This document shows, piece by piece, positions 47,488-59,500 of a DNA stretch of 64,000 bases. Made by a program: the position numbers and the translations under genes. Position 1 is the first letter of the stretch, and the number at the start of each line of letters is the position of its first letter. The notes under the pieces are model-generated. The model was not told the origin of the DNA. It did no database searches and saw nothing but the letters and a program-made list of their open reading frames with translations. Source of the DNA: Mercenaria mercenaria (taxonomy: Eukaryota; Mollusca; Bivalvia; Venerida; Veneridae); contig NC_069378.1 of NCBI RefSeq assembly GCF_021730395.1, positions 41,615,001-41,679,000 of the forward strand. Direction: 5' to 3'.

Positions 47488-49789
47488 GAGAGGCCATATT
47501 GAACAATTCAAACAAACTGATCAAAGTGAACTTATTCTACACTGAATTATCAAACCTTTGAAAAACCTATGCATCAGTTGTCCATTTTTATTAACATAAT
47601 AATATTTTTATCAAAGGACAAAGAAAAACAGTTTGTGTTAGTTGATGAATTAAACTATCCTTGCCAAACGAATAATAAAATCTATATGAAAATCTTTCGG
47701 AAGTAAAGAATGCAACCAAGCAAAATAATAGCAGACTCGATTTTGTTGAGTCTGTTCATGAGAACTTGAAGCAAGCTGATTAAGAGAATATTATAATTTG
47801 TAGGCCTGATAATTTAGTGAACGTTTATTGTAATGAACAGTGATATATTCTAATAGAATCTTTTAGTACCCTCGGATATTTTGTCAATATATTCTAATAT
47901 ATGACGTTAATAAATCAAAAATTAATACAAGTTTAGAAACAAACTTTATTAGTAGAAAACCAAAATTTCCACAACATTGTTTGGAACAAAGACACCATAA
48001 CATTTATTTTACAACCTCTACACTACTTTAGTAACTCACGGTACACATAAAAGTAGAATTTAAATGAAACGATCAAATAGCGTTTATAAGAATATAGAGT
48101 ACTCGAATATCAAACCAAATTTAAATGTCTTTCAAATATAAGACAGGATAAGGGATTTATTTTGTTTCTGATATTATTTTCCAGTTTTTTAACTAAATTT
48201 GTTCGTTTCTTAATTCTAGAAATTAATGTTTACTTTTGTTGCTCTTTAGAATTGATTTCAAGTAGTGAAATAAATCAAATGAAGCCATAACATCAAGCAT
48301 TAATATGATAGTTACAATTTATCTTTCTAAATGTATGGAAAGAAGTGTGTCATTAGTGATATCAAAGGTACTGATCAAGTATATTGACAGTGGACTTGAA
48401 AGCTAAAGGGACATTTCATAGTTGCGTGGATATTTCGTATTGAAAAAAAATAAGATACTATAAACTTGTCAAATTCTATACCATCTATAGCAGTTAAGTT
48501 AACAAATTCAGGGAAATTTGTCGATTACTTACAAAAATAGAAAGAAACTACTCTTGTATACGTCTAGTTCATATGCAAACTACAATGGGGAAGAAAATTA
48601 ACATTACCTAAAGAAAATTGAACAGAGTTTTATCAATCTTATAAAAGATGTTGATAGTACCGGTATTGACACTGCTAATATACTTTCATGTAATGATATT
48701 TTGAATGTTACACTGAGCTAAATATAGCACAGTTTTTGGGCCGGCCATGTAATATTCTCAAAGGGAGGATGCTGGAATTGTTTCGAAAAAAAGTCCTGTC
48801 TTTTGTTTTGCTTGAAAAAAATATTACAACATATTAAAAAACTGATTTCTTAATCACTGAAACAGTTCTAGCTCCAAGTCAGAGTTTTTAAAGAGATATT
48901 CCCATTGCTCTGAAAGCCACATTCTTTGCTTTGAATCTCCATTTACATTTAGTATTTTAGAATCACATAATAAGGTAAGTATATATATGTTTAGATATAC
49001 ATATATATTGGGTCCTTTGAAGACCCAATAAACGGCTGGTAACAAAAGAAAGAAGACACAAGAAATAGGCAGAGATCTGACAGGTACGGAATGAATCTTA
49101 TTGTAGACCTAACAAGTTATACAAAAGTTGCCGGGTCTCTACTACTATATATGTTTTGAATAGAACAAAAAAAGACCCATAATAGGTAAAGACCCAGTTT
49201 TTACGACATGAATTTAGACTCAGAAACACACCAAAGGTCACCATTTCATACCTATATTTCAAAATTATTAATTATCATGAGGGGAGTAACACTCCCTTGC
49301 CTCAAAATTTAGACCTAAAATGTATCAGAGGCCACTTTTTTTCCATTCCTGTATAATTTCAAAAATTTCCAGTGAGGAGAATCCCCTGCCGGCATGAGCA
49401 TGACTCATGCACGTGCTTTTACCTCCAACAAACGCGTGCTATTTTTATGTCTATTTCATTTTCGTAATATTTTTTCTCCAGCGTGTACGAAATCGTTTTA
49501 ACAAACCATGTACGCATGATATAAGCACACAATGAAATAAGGCTGTTCGTCCTTTTCCTTACACCAGAAATTTATACTTTTGACACCGTTATCGAATTTT
49601 CTATTTCAATGGATCAGTTAGAGAATTATGACGTAAGGGAAAAGCGACTAACACCATCTTAAAACGGTCAGTGACAAAAGTTTAAACCGGTTAATCGTGC
49701 ACAAAACCTGTGTCTTAATCTCAGTCATATTCCGAACTTTACAGTGTCGGTCATTTCATTTTGATACTTTTGGGTTGCAATTTTACTAT
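47488..49789. other. Intergenic, no gene recognised
   Basis: AT-rich. Between about 48320 and 48720 short plus-strand stretches look protein-like (EQSFINLIKDVDSTGIDTAN, ILSCNDILNVTLS) but are broken and unidentified. GACCCAATAAACG and its complement around 49010-49030 hint at a small hairpin. Confidence 0.35.
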
Positions 49790-50620
49790 TTGTTAATTAT
49801 TTGTGATTACTCAAATTCGTTTTACTCTATCATTAAATATTTTTCATTTTTATACCATTAAATGCATTTGGTAATATCTTAGAACATAGTGTATTTAAGG
49901 ATATCCCTAATTTTATTTTAAGATATCATTAAATAAATGTTCTGATATTATGAAATGATGTAAAGGTATTATATGATGAATTACAAAATAGAATATTGGA
50001 TATCTCTAACTATGATTCATTTAACGTATCCTAATACTCTAAATTCATTTTTATATCTCAAAAATATTTTGCCATCAAATCATATAAAAATAATAACGAA
50101 ATAGTATAAATGATCATTAGTAATCAAGGATAACTCAAACTGTGTTTGATTTCATGATAAACTGAAATCGATTGACGGATATCAATAATTGATACACAAT
50201 AGTATTATTTTACGATTTTTACTTATTGAAAGTCATCACATCATAAGTTTTAAGATATCCAAATTATTCTTTATTTTTAAATACCAATGTTTCATTAAAT
50301 GTTAATCTTTCAATGGAGTTTTGTTATCACAGAATTGTTTTATTTTGTGATATTTTCAATGTTATGTAATGACATCTTAAATCAATTTTGTGATATCAAA
50401 AATGTTTTAACAATATCATAAAATAGAATTAAAGATATCATTTAATTGAATTTCATAAAATAATATCAAATAATCAAATTAAAAATATCTATAGATTATT
50501 TTGTGATAATTTTAAATGCATTTGGTGATATCCAAATATAACCAGTGATATCATAAAATGAATTAGCGATATCCATATGATATATCAAAAAATACTGCAT
50601 CAATAGTAAAACGGCGCCCC
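49790..50620. repeat. AT-rich quasi-repeat of TGATATC-centred units
   Basis: Motifs of the type AATGATATCWTTAAAT and TTTTGTGATATC recur every 25-45 bases in both orientations for about 800 bp (for example near 49920, 50010, 50275, 50400, 50430, 50525 and 50560). Units are too diverged to count. Possibly a degraded satellite. Confidence 0.55.
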
Positions 50621-51124
50621 ATAGATACTTGATATCGTTTAAACGACTACGCAAATGAAAGTCCCTGACATATATTCACATATTTAGTGAGATGTTGTAA
50701 ATATCGGAAATAACAACAATTATTTAAATAAATAATGTATTAAAAAGTTATTAAGCTGCATTAAAGGATATCAAATGGTTTGACATTACGTAAAAGCTCT
50801 TTGTAAAACAATATAAACGCTGAAATTTGGGTATATTGCAGATTAACTCATTTAGTAGATCTAGTTATGAGTTTAAAGAACGCTAACGTTCTTGATAAAA
50901 TTAAGGGTATAAAGTTTGAAATAATAATATGATGCTTTTATTTTCTACAGATGTTTCCTAGCAGTACATGTACTAATAAATAAGCAATGAAGAATGTATC
51001 TATGTTAAATGTAAATATGAAATGCATTTCAAACCAAATAATGTTCCGTGTCTCCAGGCATAATTTCCAACAGGTTAGTCTTTTAAATATAAATACTACT
51101 TTATTGTAAACGCGAACATAGTTC
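50621..51124. other. Region 3' of the fibrinogen-related gene
   Basis: AT-rich. TTTATT at 50938-50943 (AATAAA on the minus) could end the fibrinogen-related transcript about 180 bases past its stop; a second TTTATT at 51101-51106 is closer still (about 20 bases past it). Confidence 0.35.
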
Positions 51125-52033
51125 TTATGGGTCTACAGAAACTAGTGTTTCGCTTTGTTGCCAGCGACGAATCTTCATTTCTGTTGTCTTCAAAGGCGAA
51201 TAAAGTCCTTTCCATGTGTGCCATACCGGGCCTTTTGCGTAGGCTTTGTTGCCATAGTCACCATTCAAATTTGAAGCATGACAATCTGCATACCACCAGG
51301 CCCCAGAATACATCCGAGCGCAATTACCACTAGAGGTATCATAATCTCGATCTTTTGTAGAAAATTTTCTGTTATTGTGTACAGTAAGGCTGTCCCCGGC
51401 AGTACCACTATAGCCTGCTACAGTAAGTTTATATAATGAATCAACATCTCCGACAGAGAAAAGCTTATACTCTGCATATGCTGTTTCATTGTCCATGCTT
51501 GTCATATCAACTCGCAGTTCATACCAGCCCTGTGTAGAAATTAAATGAATCTGTTGATTACCAATCCAAAAATTTTCACTCAGATTGCCGAATCCAAACT
51601 GATAGTCGTCCCAGGTCTTATAAAAGTCGCTGTTCAATATTCTTCGCTGAATAAGAGTCCATCCACCGTTTGCTGTGTCCATGTCGCACCTAACGGAAAA
51701 TCCTCTCGTGTTTTTCGGGTAAATGTAATAAACTCCTGACCTTCGATGCCCCAACGCTTTAATATCCTGGCAATCGATCGGTCTTGAAGTTACGTCTAGT
51801 GTATTCAAGAAAGCAACAAATCTCAGTTCATACTCGTCCAGTAGTGTTCTAGATACATTAGTAAACATCTGCCATACTTGCTCTGACTGAAATTCTGTAG
51901 AGACATGTACACTTTCGGAACCTCGATCATTTTCTCTCAGGATATTTATCACGGGATTACAATAGTGCTGCAAATCCTCGCCGGATATAACACCTGTCCA
52001 GAAAACAGTCACAGCTAGTATTTTCAGATACAT
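51125..52033 (-). CDS. Secreted fibrinogen-related protein (FReD), intronless
   Basis: 302 residues, single exon, ATG at 52033. Residues 1-18 (MYLKILAVTVFWTGVISG) are a signal peptide. Residues about 19-85 form a short helical N-terminal region. The fibrinogen C-terminal domain spans about 87-295: DCQDIKALG, SGVYYIYP, VRCDMDTANGGWTLIQRR, NFWIGN, LRVDM, AEYKLFSVG, then the calcium-site region KDRDYDTSSGNCARMYSGAW and WYADCHASNLNG, ending KTTEMKIRR. The four canonical cysteines are present. The acidic calcium loop and the NCA cis-peptide region are kept, so a working ligand site is plausible. Such proteins (ficolin- and FREP-like) are secreted and bind acetylated sugars or microbial surfaces. 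There is no collagen or immunoglobulin region, so it is neither a ficolin nor a snail-type FREP. Ligand not known. Confidence 0.93.
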   Translation of the reverse strand: MYLKILAVTVFWTGVISGEDLQHYCNPVINILRENDRGSESVHVSTEFQSEQVWQMFTNVSRTLLDEYELRFVAFLNTLDVTSRPIDCQDIKALGHRRSGVYYIYPKNTRGFSVRCDMDTANGGWTLIQRRILNSDFYKTWDDYQFGFGNLSENFWIGNQQIHLISTQGWYELRVDMTSMDNETAYAEYKLFSVGDVDSLYKLTVAGYSGTAGDSLTVHNNRKFSTKDRDYDTSSGNCARMYSGAWWYADCHASNLNGDYGNKAYAKGPVWHTWKGLYSPLKTTEMKIRRWQQSETLVSVDP

Positions 52034-52074
52034 TGTTCTTTAATATAGCAGGAAATATCGAATGTGAAAATGAT

Positions 52075-52097
52075 CTTATCAAGCAGCTCATTATATA
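52075..52097 (-). promoter_or_regulatory. Core promoter of the fibrinogen-related gene
   Basis: On the minus strand TATATAA (52097-52091) stands 58-64 bases before the ATG, placing transcription start near 52065 and giving a 5' UTR of about 30 bases. TGATAAG, a GATA-factor site, lies just downstream. Position and match are good; use is inferred. Confidence 0.6.
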
Positions 52098-52639
52098 GGA
52101 CTTACAATGAGTGGAAGTGTGCCAGCAAAATCGGGACTATAAAGTTAAACAAGTCATAAAATGATCATTAAAGATAATCTACATACACTGTACATACTTC
52201 CTCTTTTAGCACAAATGATTTTGACTGGCAAACTAAGTAGCCAATCAGGTGGACAGTGATCAAATAAAAATCATCCTTTATTTAAAAAAGCTTATTCACC
52301 ACAGTAAAGAGGGTTCAAAGGAAGTCATGGACGGTAATATTTTTATAACACCAAGATTTACAATTCAAACGTTTTCACCCTGTGAAGTAAGAAATATTAC
52401 GAACCGATTTGCTTGTTTCATGTGAGGTTTTTAAGTATGTTAAAAATGTGTGAGCGACACGAACCTATTGATCTGTACTTGATTGAGTACAAAATATTAG
52501 TCAAACAAATACAGATACGTATGTTGACGAGAGAGGAGACTGGGTTACTATTAACTTACAGTAATATTTACTTCTTTTTCCGTGATATAAGATGATTTAA
52601 TGTAGGACAGTGAAGTGTCCTGTAGTGTGTGGGTACCAG
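52098..52639. other. Upstream region of the fibrinogen-related gene
   Basis: No repeat or gene recognised. The plus frame 52413-52595 is unsupported. Confidence 0.4.
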
Positions 52640-53960
52640 AGATTGGTCTCAGCAGAAATTGTCACTTTACCAATTCACCAACCTGACAGTAACAGTAGTT
52701 ATTGTCACTTTACAAACCTGACAATAATAGTAGTCATTGTCACTCTACCAATTCATCAACCTGACAGTAATAGTAGTCATTGTCACTTTACAAACCTGAC
52801 AATAATAGGAGTCATTGTCACTGTACCAATTTACCAACCTAACAGTAATAGTACTCATTGTAACTCTACCAATTCACCAACCTGACAGTAATAGTAGTTA
52901 TTGTCACTTTACACACCTGACAATAATAGTAGTCATTGTCACTCTACCAATTCATCAACCTGACAGTAATAGTAGTCATTGTCACTTTACAAACCTGACA
53001 ATAATAGTAGTCATTGTCACTCTACCAGTTTACCAACCTGACAGTAATAGTACTCATTGTAACTCTACCAATTCACCAACCTGACAGTAATAGTAGTTAT
53101 TGTCACTTTACAAACCTGACAATAACAGTAGTCATTGTCACTCTACCAATTCATCAACCTGACAGTAATAGTAGTCATTGTCACTCTACCAATTCATCAA
53201 CCTGACAGTAATAGTAGTCATTGTCACTTTACAAACCTGACAATAATAGTAGTCATTGTCACTCTACCAATTTACCAACCTGACAGTGATAGTAGTTATT
53301 GACACTTTACAAACCTGACAGTAATAGTAGTAATTGCCACTTTACAAACCTGACAGAGATAGAAGATATTGTGTCTTTACCAGCCTGACATCAGAAGTAG
53401 TCAACCTGAAAGTCATTGTCACTCTAGCAACCTGACCTTAAAAATAGTTGTTGCCTTTCTACCAACCTGACTGTAACAGTAGTCATTGTCAATGTACTGA
53501 CCAGACAGAAACAATAGCTATTTTCACTCTTCCAAGCAGACAGGAAAAGTAGTCATTGCTACTCTAACAACAAGACAGTTATAGTAGCCAGTGTCATTCT
53601 ATAAACCTGGCAGTAATAGAAGTAATTGTCACTTTACCAACCTCACAGTGACAGTTTGCATTGTCACTCCACTAACTTGACAGTTAAGTAATCATTGTCA
53701 CTCTATCAATCTGACAGTAAAATTTGTCATTGTCAGTCTACCATCCTCACAGTAATAGCAGCCATTGTCACTCTACCAACTCAACAGTCATTATGACTCT
53801 ACCAACCCGACAGTCATTGTAACTTTACCAACCTGACAGTAAAATGTTTTCTTGTCACTCTTATATGTGTCAGTAACAGTATTCATTGTCACTCTATCAA
53901 ACTGACTGTAACAGTAGTCATTGTCACCCTACAAACCTGACAGTAATAGAAATCATTGTC
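52640..53960. repeat. Minisatellite with 199-bp higher-order repeat
   Basis: Units of about 35 and 43 bp alternate, each containing ACCTGACARTAATAGTAGTC and ATTGTCACTYTACCAA. In 52640-53340 they are arranged in higher-order blocks repeated with a 199-bp shift (equivalent points at 52815 and 53014). From 53340 to 53960 the units decay. The plus-strand frames of 63-91 codons (52610-52885, 52815-53084, 53014-53205) are products of the repeat. Confidence 0.9.
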
Positions 53961-54410
53961 ACTCTACAAACCTTACAATAATAGTAGTCGTTTTCATACT
54001 AGTAACGAAATGATACTTTTATAATTTTAGAACTGATACTTTACACATAATATAAAGGTATATTTAATAAAATATAAAACGCAAAATAACAGCAGACCCA
54101 GATTGACTGAGTCTGTGAACTATTGCATGTTACTTCTCCCATACCTCCTACCACAGGGTTAGGTGGGCTAGATTTAGCACAAAGCACTTAAAATATGATG
54201 ATAATATTAAATTAATAATGATATTGATAATAACTCAATTTAAAGAGGATATCATATCTGGCTCTTGTTCAATGCAATTCCTTTTCATCATTGTAAACAA
54301 TTCTGTACAGTGCGATGACGAGGGACTACCGTTTTCTGTAGAATTTGATTAAAATTGAAGCATTTTGTACAAAACGAGCGTTATAATGATAATGCATGCA
54401 TCATAAAATG
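53961..54410. other. Intergenic, nothing recognised
   Basis: AT-rich. No gene or repeat recognised. Confidence 0.4.
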
Positions 54411-54625
54411 AGCCGCGCCATAAGAAAACCAACATAGTGGTTTTGCGTACAGCATGGATCCAGACCAGCCTGCGCATCCGCGCAGTCTGGTCAGGATCCA
54501 TGATGTTCGCTAACGGTTTCTCTAACTGAATTACGCTTTGAAAGCGTACAGCATGGATCCTGGCCAGGCTGGTCTTGATCCATGCTGGTCGCAAAGCCAC
54601 TATGTTGGTTTTCTCATGGCGCGAC
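54411..54625. mobile_element. MITE of the AGAAAACCAACATAGTG family, well-preserved copy
   Basis: Terminal inverted repeats of about 36 bp: AGCCGCGCCATAAGAAAACC at the left, complementary to GGTTTTCTCATGGCGCGACT at the right. The interior has GCATGGATCCAGACCAGCCT, CGCATCCGCGCAGTCTGGTC and a second inverted block CATGCTGGTCGCAAAGCC. A diverged copy lies at 17382-17572. The minus frame 54349-54648 crosses it. Confidence 0.85.
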
Positions 54626-56456
54626 TTAAATAAGTACGACACTATCAAGCAACAATCATTTCCTCATAATCGTTGAATTTGTCATCGCAGACATATGAAA
54701 TAATAGAACAGAATTGGTTCCAACCTAGGGGAAGTGGATACAACTGCAACGCATTACGGGGTGTCCGATTTCGTTAATGACTGTTTTGGAACTTGTACTT
54801 CCCTAAACTGCATTTGTGTCGGGATTTCCAATAGAGTACGACCATTACATCACTCTGACACAAGTCGATGTTTAGTAATAATATTTCAATGATGTGTACT
54901 TCGGTTTTCTGACTGTTGAAAGTAACCTTAACTACAAAGCTTATCGTTCGTATCGTGCTGCCTTTTTATGACCTTGAGCTGTGACTTTAACCTTGACCGA
55001 CATGGCTAACTCTTTAGTTCTGCACATTGTCATGATGTGTTTCATAAAAATTCTTCAATGGGTAAGAATGTTAAAGAACTCTTCCATGCGTTAATATAAA
55101 CATAATTTTGCTTTCAAGTTCTGAAAAGAAATATTCTGACTATCATAGAAGGCAAAAAAATATTGGCTACAATTTAAATCCCAGCTCTTTCATATATAAT
55201 TTAATTGTTCATGTGTTTATTGTGTATTTTTATCAGATATACATTTTATCTGAAAGTTTTAAATATTATATCACAGCTCTAATCAAAGTGCTTTAGCTGT
55301 TTATTGTTTATTTTTGTCAGATAGACATATTTTGCTAATGTATAAGACTTGTTATTGCTCCTCTTCCTTTTGTCCTGAATTCAGTCGAATCTCGTATGAC
55401 AGAGTACCATTTACGAGTATACCTATGCCAAAGGCGTGAGGATTGTTGCTATTTTCATAACTTTTTACGGACAGGTTCAGACAAATCGAAATTGCTATTT
55501 ATTTTGCTTGATTTAGTTTTATACTTCCAAGAGAGTTTTTTACCTACATATTATAAAATTGATAAAATTCTACTTAACCTAACTTGGCGTGTCCTCGGGA
55601 AGGCTTTGAAATGATAGTTATATCATATAGGTTTGATTTGGTTTGTTTCTAAGAGGTGACAAGCATATCGAATTGACATACGAAAATACTGTCTGTCTTT
55701 CTGTTTGTAATACATTTTATATATTTGATTTTGATGTTTCGTTATTTTCAGTATGTTTGGATTTTATTCCCTTAAGACGGAATGTTTAACAACAAATGCT
55801 AAACAGAAAAATGTATTCAGTGTTTCCTACATAACATCCAACGTTTAAGCCGTTTAATTAAATTCATCCAACAACATCCACTTCGTCAGATCTGAAAAAA
55901 AAAAGTAAGAAAGAGTTCGAATTGTTCTAATTGCAAGCGTAGTCCTCTTTCTGTACTTTTATAAATTCTAATAGATATCTTATGTTATGAGGATAAAGAC
56001 TCTTTAACACTGTATAAAGAATTTCAAAATTTCCTTTATTTAGCCTGTTGTAGTTCTGCCAAGAAATATTCTTGACCGCATGGTGCGGTTGGCAGTTTAA
56101 TGCATGTTTATATCTGCTTCATGAAAGGTAGTAATTTAACAAACTAATGTCTTAGTGGCGGCAAAGTGATAGCACATATTTCTTTGATTTATGAAAATCA
56201 AACATACAGTGAAATTTAGGTAATTATTAAATAAATGCGTCTGTTCAGTATTTTACATGTTTGAAGATAAGATAATCGAAATAAATGTCGTAAATTGAAT
56301 GTAATGTGTTTTGCATTTAACTGTCTTAATCCTGCCTATAAACTTCATGGTACATGTATAAGTATCACACGTTTCAAATTGTAGCAATGCACTCAACAAT
56401 GTTATCTTCACTGTGTGTCACATTATACTGAATTAGTGTTTCTGTATATTGCAAAT
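54626..56456. other. Intergenic, nothing recognised
   Basis: AT-rich. Frames at 55108-55296 and 55396-55614 lack motifs. Confidence 0.4.
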
Positions 56457-56462
56457 TTTATT
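56457..56462 (-). terminator. Polyadenylation signal of the C-type lectin gene
   Basis: AATAAA on the minus strand (TTTATT on the plus) about 75 bases past the stop codon at 56538-56540. Confidence 0.55.
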
Positions 56463-56537
56463 TTGGGGAAGAAAGGTGTCATTTACTTCAGTTCATAATG
56501 ATTTTAAAATGATATCGAGACAGAGTAAGAAAAACAT

Positions 56538-59500
56538 TTACACAATCTCGCATATCGGTTCATACGAACGGGTACATGGTACATCAAGCCATCTGTAGTC
56601 CTCAGTGTACGAGAAGACAACACAGTCTTCTTCAGTTCCCCTGTGTGAGTTTGGTTCACCAGGATACCAATCTAAAATCGAACGTTGACAATAATAGAAA
56701 ATACAATCAAAATTAATTTATATCTGCATATATTCATAATGACCAAACCAATACATAACACTATATTTCAATTTTGAGAAAATCATAATACAGGCTAATT
56801 CATGTTCATGTTCAGTACCAGCATAAGTCATTTTGAAAAGATTTAAGTGCCTTAATAAAACTGATTTAAAAGGGAATACTCGTCCAAAATGGAAGACTTT
56901 CTATCGTTACCCAAATTATGTTAAAAATCTAGTTCTTTTTGTCAATCTGAGGGTCTATGACAACAGACCAGAGTATCTGCAGTGATCAAATTTTGTTATG
57001 GCTTCAGTAGAGATTTTCCTCAACATTTAATAACGTTTCTTGCCGAGTTAATCTTGATCAACGAAAGTGAGGGCACATATGTTATACTGAATTTGAAAAA
57101 GAAATAAATGCCCCAATTTAGAATGCCATGATAAAACAAGCATTAATTTGTACCATGTACAATATGTACAATGAATATGTCTTGTTATACCCTAAGATAT
57201 GATTTTACCATTTTCTTGTATTTCGAATAAAACAATGTTTTAAGAGGTAGACAAATACTTTTGCATGGTTGTGCATATACAATATTTTATTTTGATTGTT
57301 TGTGTTTTCTCATTGATTGTACATTGTCTTATTACCACTTTTTTGGCGTTGTCAGTCATGTTATTTATGGTATAAGAAACGTTAACATTTCGTTTTAACG
57401 AATCATACACGAGTGATTAGAAGATCAAATATACGTAACCTGTGTATGTTACATCTCTATTTGATGTATACCATTTCCAAACTCCCTCTACCATCTCGTC
57501 AGTTAGGCCTAACCAATGATATTCGCCTAGAAAAAAATAATTTGCTTAATCGTAGAATTTACTTGCATTTGTTACATTATATACTTTATATTTCATAATT
57601 TGGTTACCGTTTCGTAATATCTGAAGCCTGAATAATAAAATTCAACTTCAAAGCATATATTAGTTAAAATGCTGTCTGCAAACAAAATCATAGGCTTCTA
57701 CAGTTTTAAATGGTTTCTATTGAAATTATCTATTTCACATCATTTATTAATTTTATGAACTCATTATGGACATACACTCAATTCAATTTTTAAAAGATGG
57801 TCAAAGAATTGATTCTAATGTTTTCTGATCAATAACTGGAGAACAAAATTGACCTATGGTAGTTAAATGTCAAATATGAAGATACTTGCTTGTTTTCTTC
57901 TATTAAGTAAGTCAAACACCAAGGTCATAAGGGCTAGAGACTCTAATGAGGTTTAATATCATTTACATTTAAGCATATAACTTTCGAATTTCAGAAAACT
58001 GCAAGAGGTTTCTACACTATGCTTTGTAATGTAGCAAGATGCATTGTAATTCTCATAAGCTAGAATAAATTTTGTTGTTATGTTATTGTTGTTGTCATTA
58101 TGCTGTTGCTGTTTTTGTTGTTGTTGTTGTGGTTGTAAACATGACTTCTTTTACTTTCGTTTTATGAATAATCAGTTTATTAGAAATAAGGTCGAATACC
58201 CAAGAAAGAAAGCCACATGTCAAAACATAGCCTTCTCGAACCACAATTCACCAAGGCCGTCGCGGACAGTCGGACGACCTTTTTGGCCGAGCATAATATC
58301 TGTAATAGGACGTACCAGTCTTTTGCATTAAATTTAATCTTTTGCTTTGATTAAGAAAGCCGAAACATTGCCTTGTTAGTGTAATTACGGAGTGGTATCT
58401 GTCGTGTGAAAATAACTTCGGCACACTTTGTCAAACTTTTCGACCCTGCTTGATTGGATTAAACATAATTAAACGATTATCTCATAGATCTTTAATGAGG
58501 TCAGTTAAAAATTAAATAATTATGATAAAAGGGTTCGTGAGGACCTAGAATACAATGTTTACAATTGCATAATTATATAATGTTGTTTGTTCGGAAGTTT
58601 TAAGGAGTGGCTACGACCTCGGGCAAAAGTAATGCTGAATTCAGCAGTTTTGAGCTACGTTACTATATATCACATACTCACAACTAGTTATGATGATGTC
58701 AGGTTTATGTATGTATTGAATACTATGTCTATAATTGTAGATTTTATATAATAAAAAACAAAGAAAGAAGAGAAGAAAAATAAAAGAAAGACACAAAAAA
58801 ATACGAAAAAAAAACCTATAGCGGGGATACGTTTGATGCCACCGCCTGATGAGACACCCAGTGGGGTCGAAATAATTGTTTTTTATGTCTTGGCCGACAC
58901 TCAGAAACTGAAATACATCAACATTTATAGCAATCTTCTAGAATTGGGCAAATGTTGGAGAGTTATCCTTAAAAATAGGCCTAATGTGAAACTGACTGAA
59001 AATCTTAACCGTAAATGCTTTTAAGATGCAAGAAAAACGCATTTAAAGACCCCCAAACATATGGAACAGAATTAGGGCAAAAACTGCATTGTGCTGTCGT
59101 ACACCCAATCTTGCGATTTACATGTATGCATTTGTGATTTTCATGTCCACATGTTTCCTTCTGACATTCCATTTTGCTTTGTTACATGACCATTTGTGCA
59201 TCCTATGCTTGTCTGTTTCTTTCTGATATTCATACATGCTTAATTCTGAGAAATGATCTGTGCTTGCTTCATTTTTCTAAGATATTCGTGCTGCTTTCGG
59301 ACATGCTATAATCTGACAAACTACATTCATTATTCATCTTATTTACTAGTGGTTACTTGCGTTATGTCTTCTTTGGAGCGTCAGTGGTGTATGCTAATTG
59401 ATGAGAAGATCATACTAGGTGGTTCCTTAAATGTTTAAATGCAAGGAGTTTTGATGCTTACATATAAATTTAGCTGTGGGTTATGTTGCGTTGTGACAAC

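Noticed and set aside
52610-53205. Open frames of 63-91 codons with repeating VTLPIHQPDSN peptides
   Set aside because: They are translations of the minisatellite; the three frames are shifted copies of each other and the array has no gene context.
58080-58331. 83-codon plus-strand frame with Cys-rich start and PRPSRTVGRPF motif
   Set aside because: The start is a GTT microsatellite, and the rest looks like a dispersed repeat that also reads through on the opposite strand.
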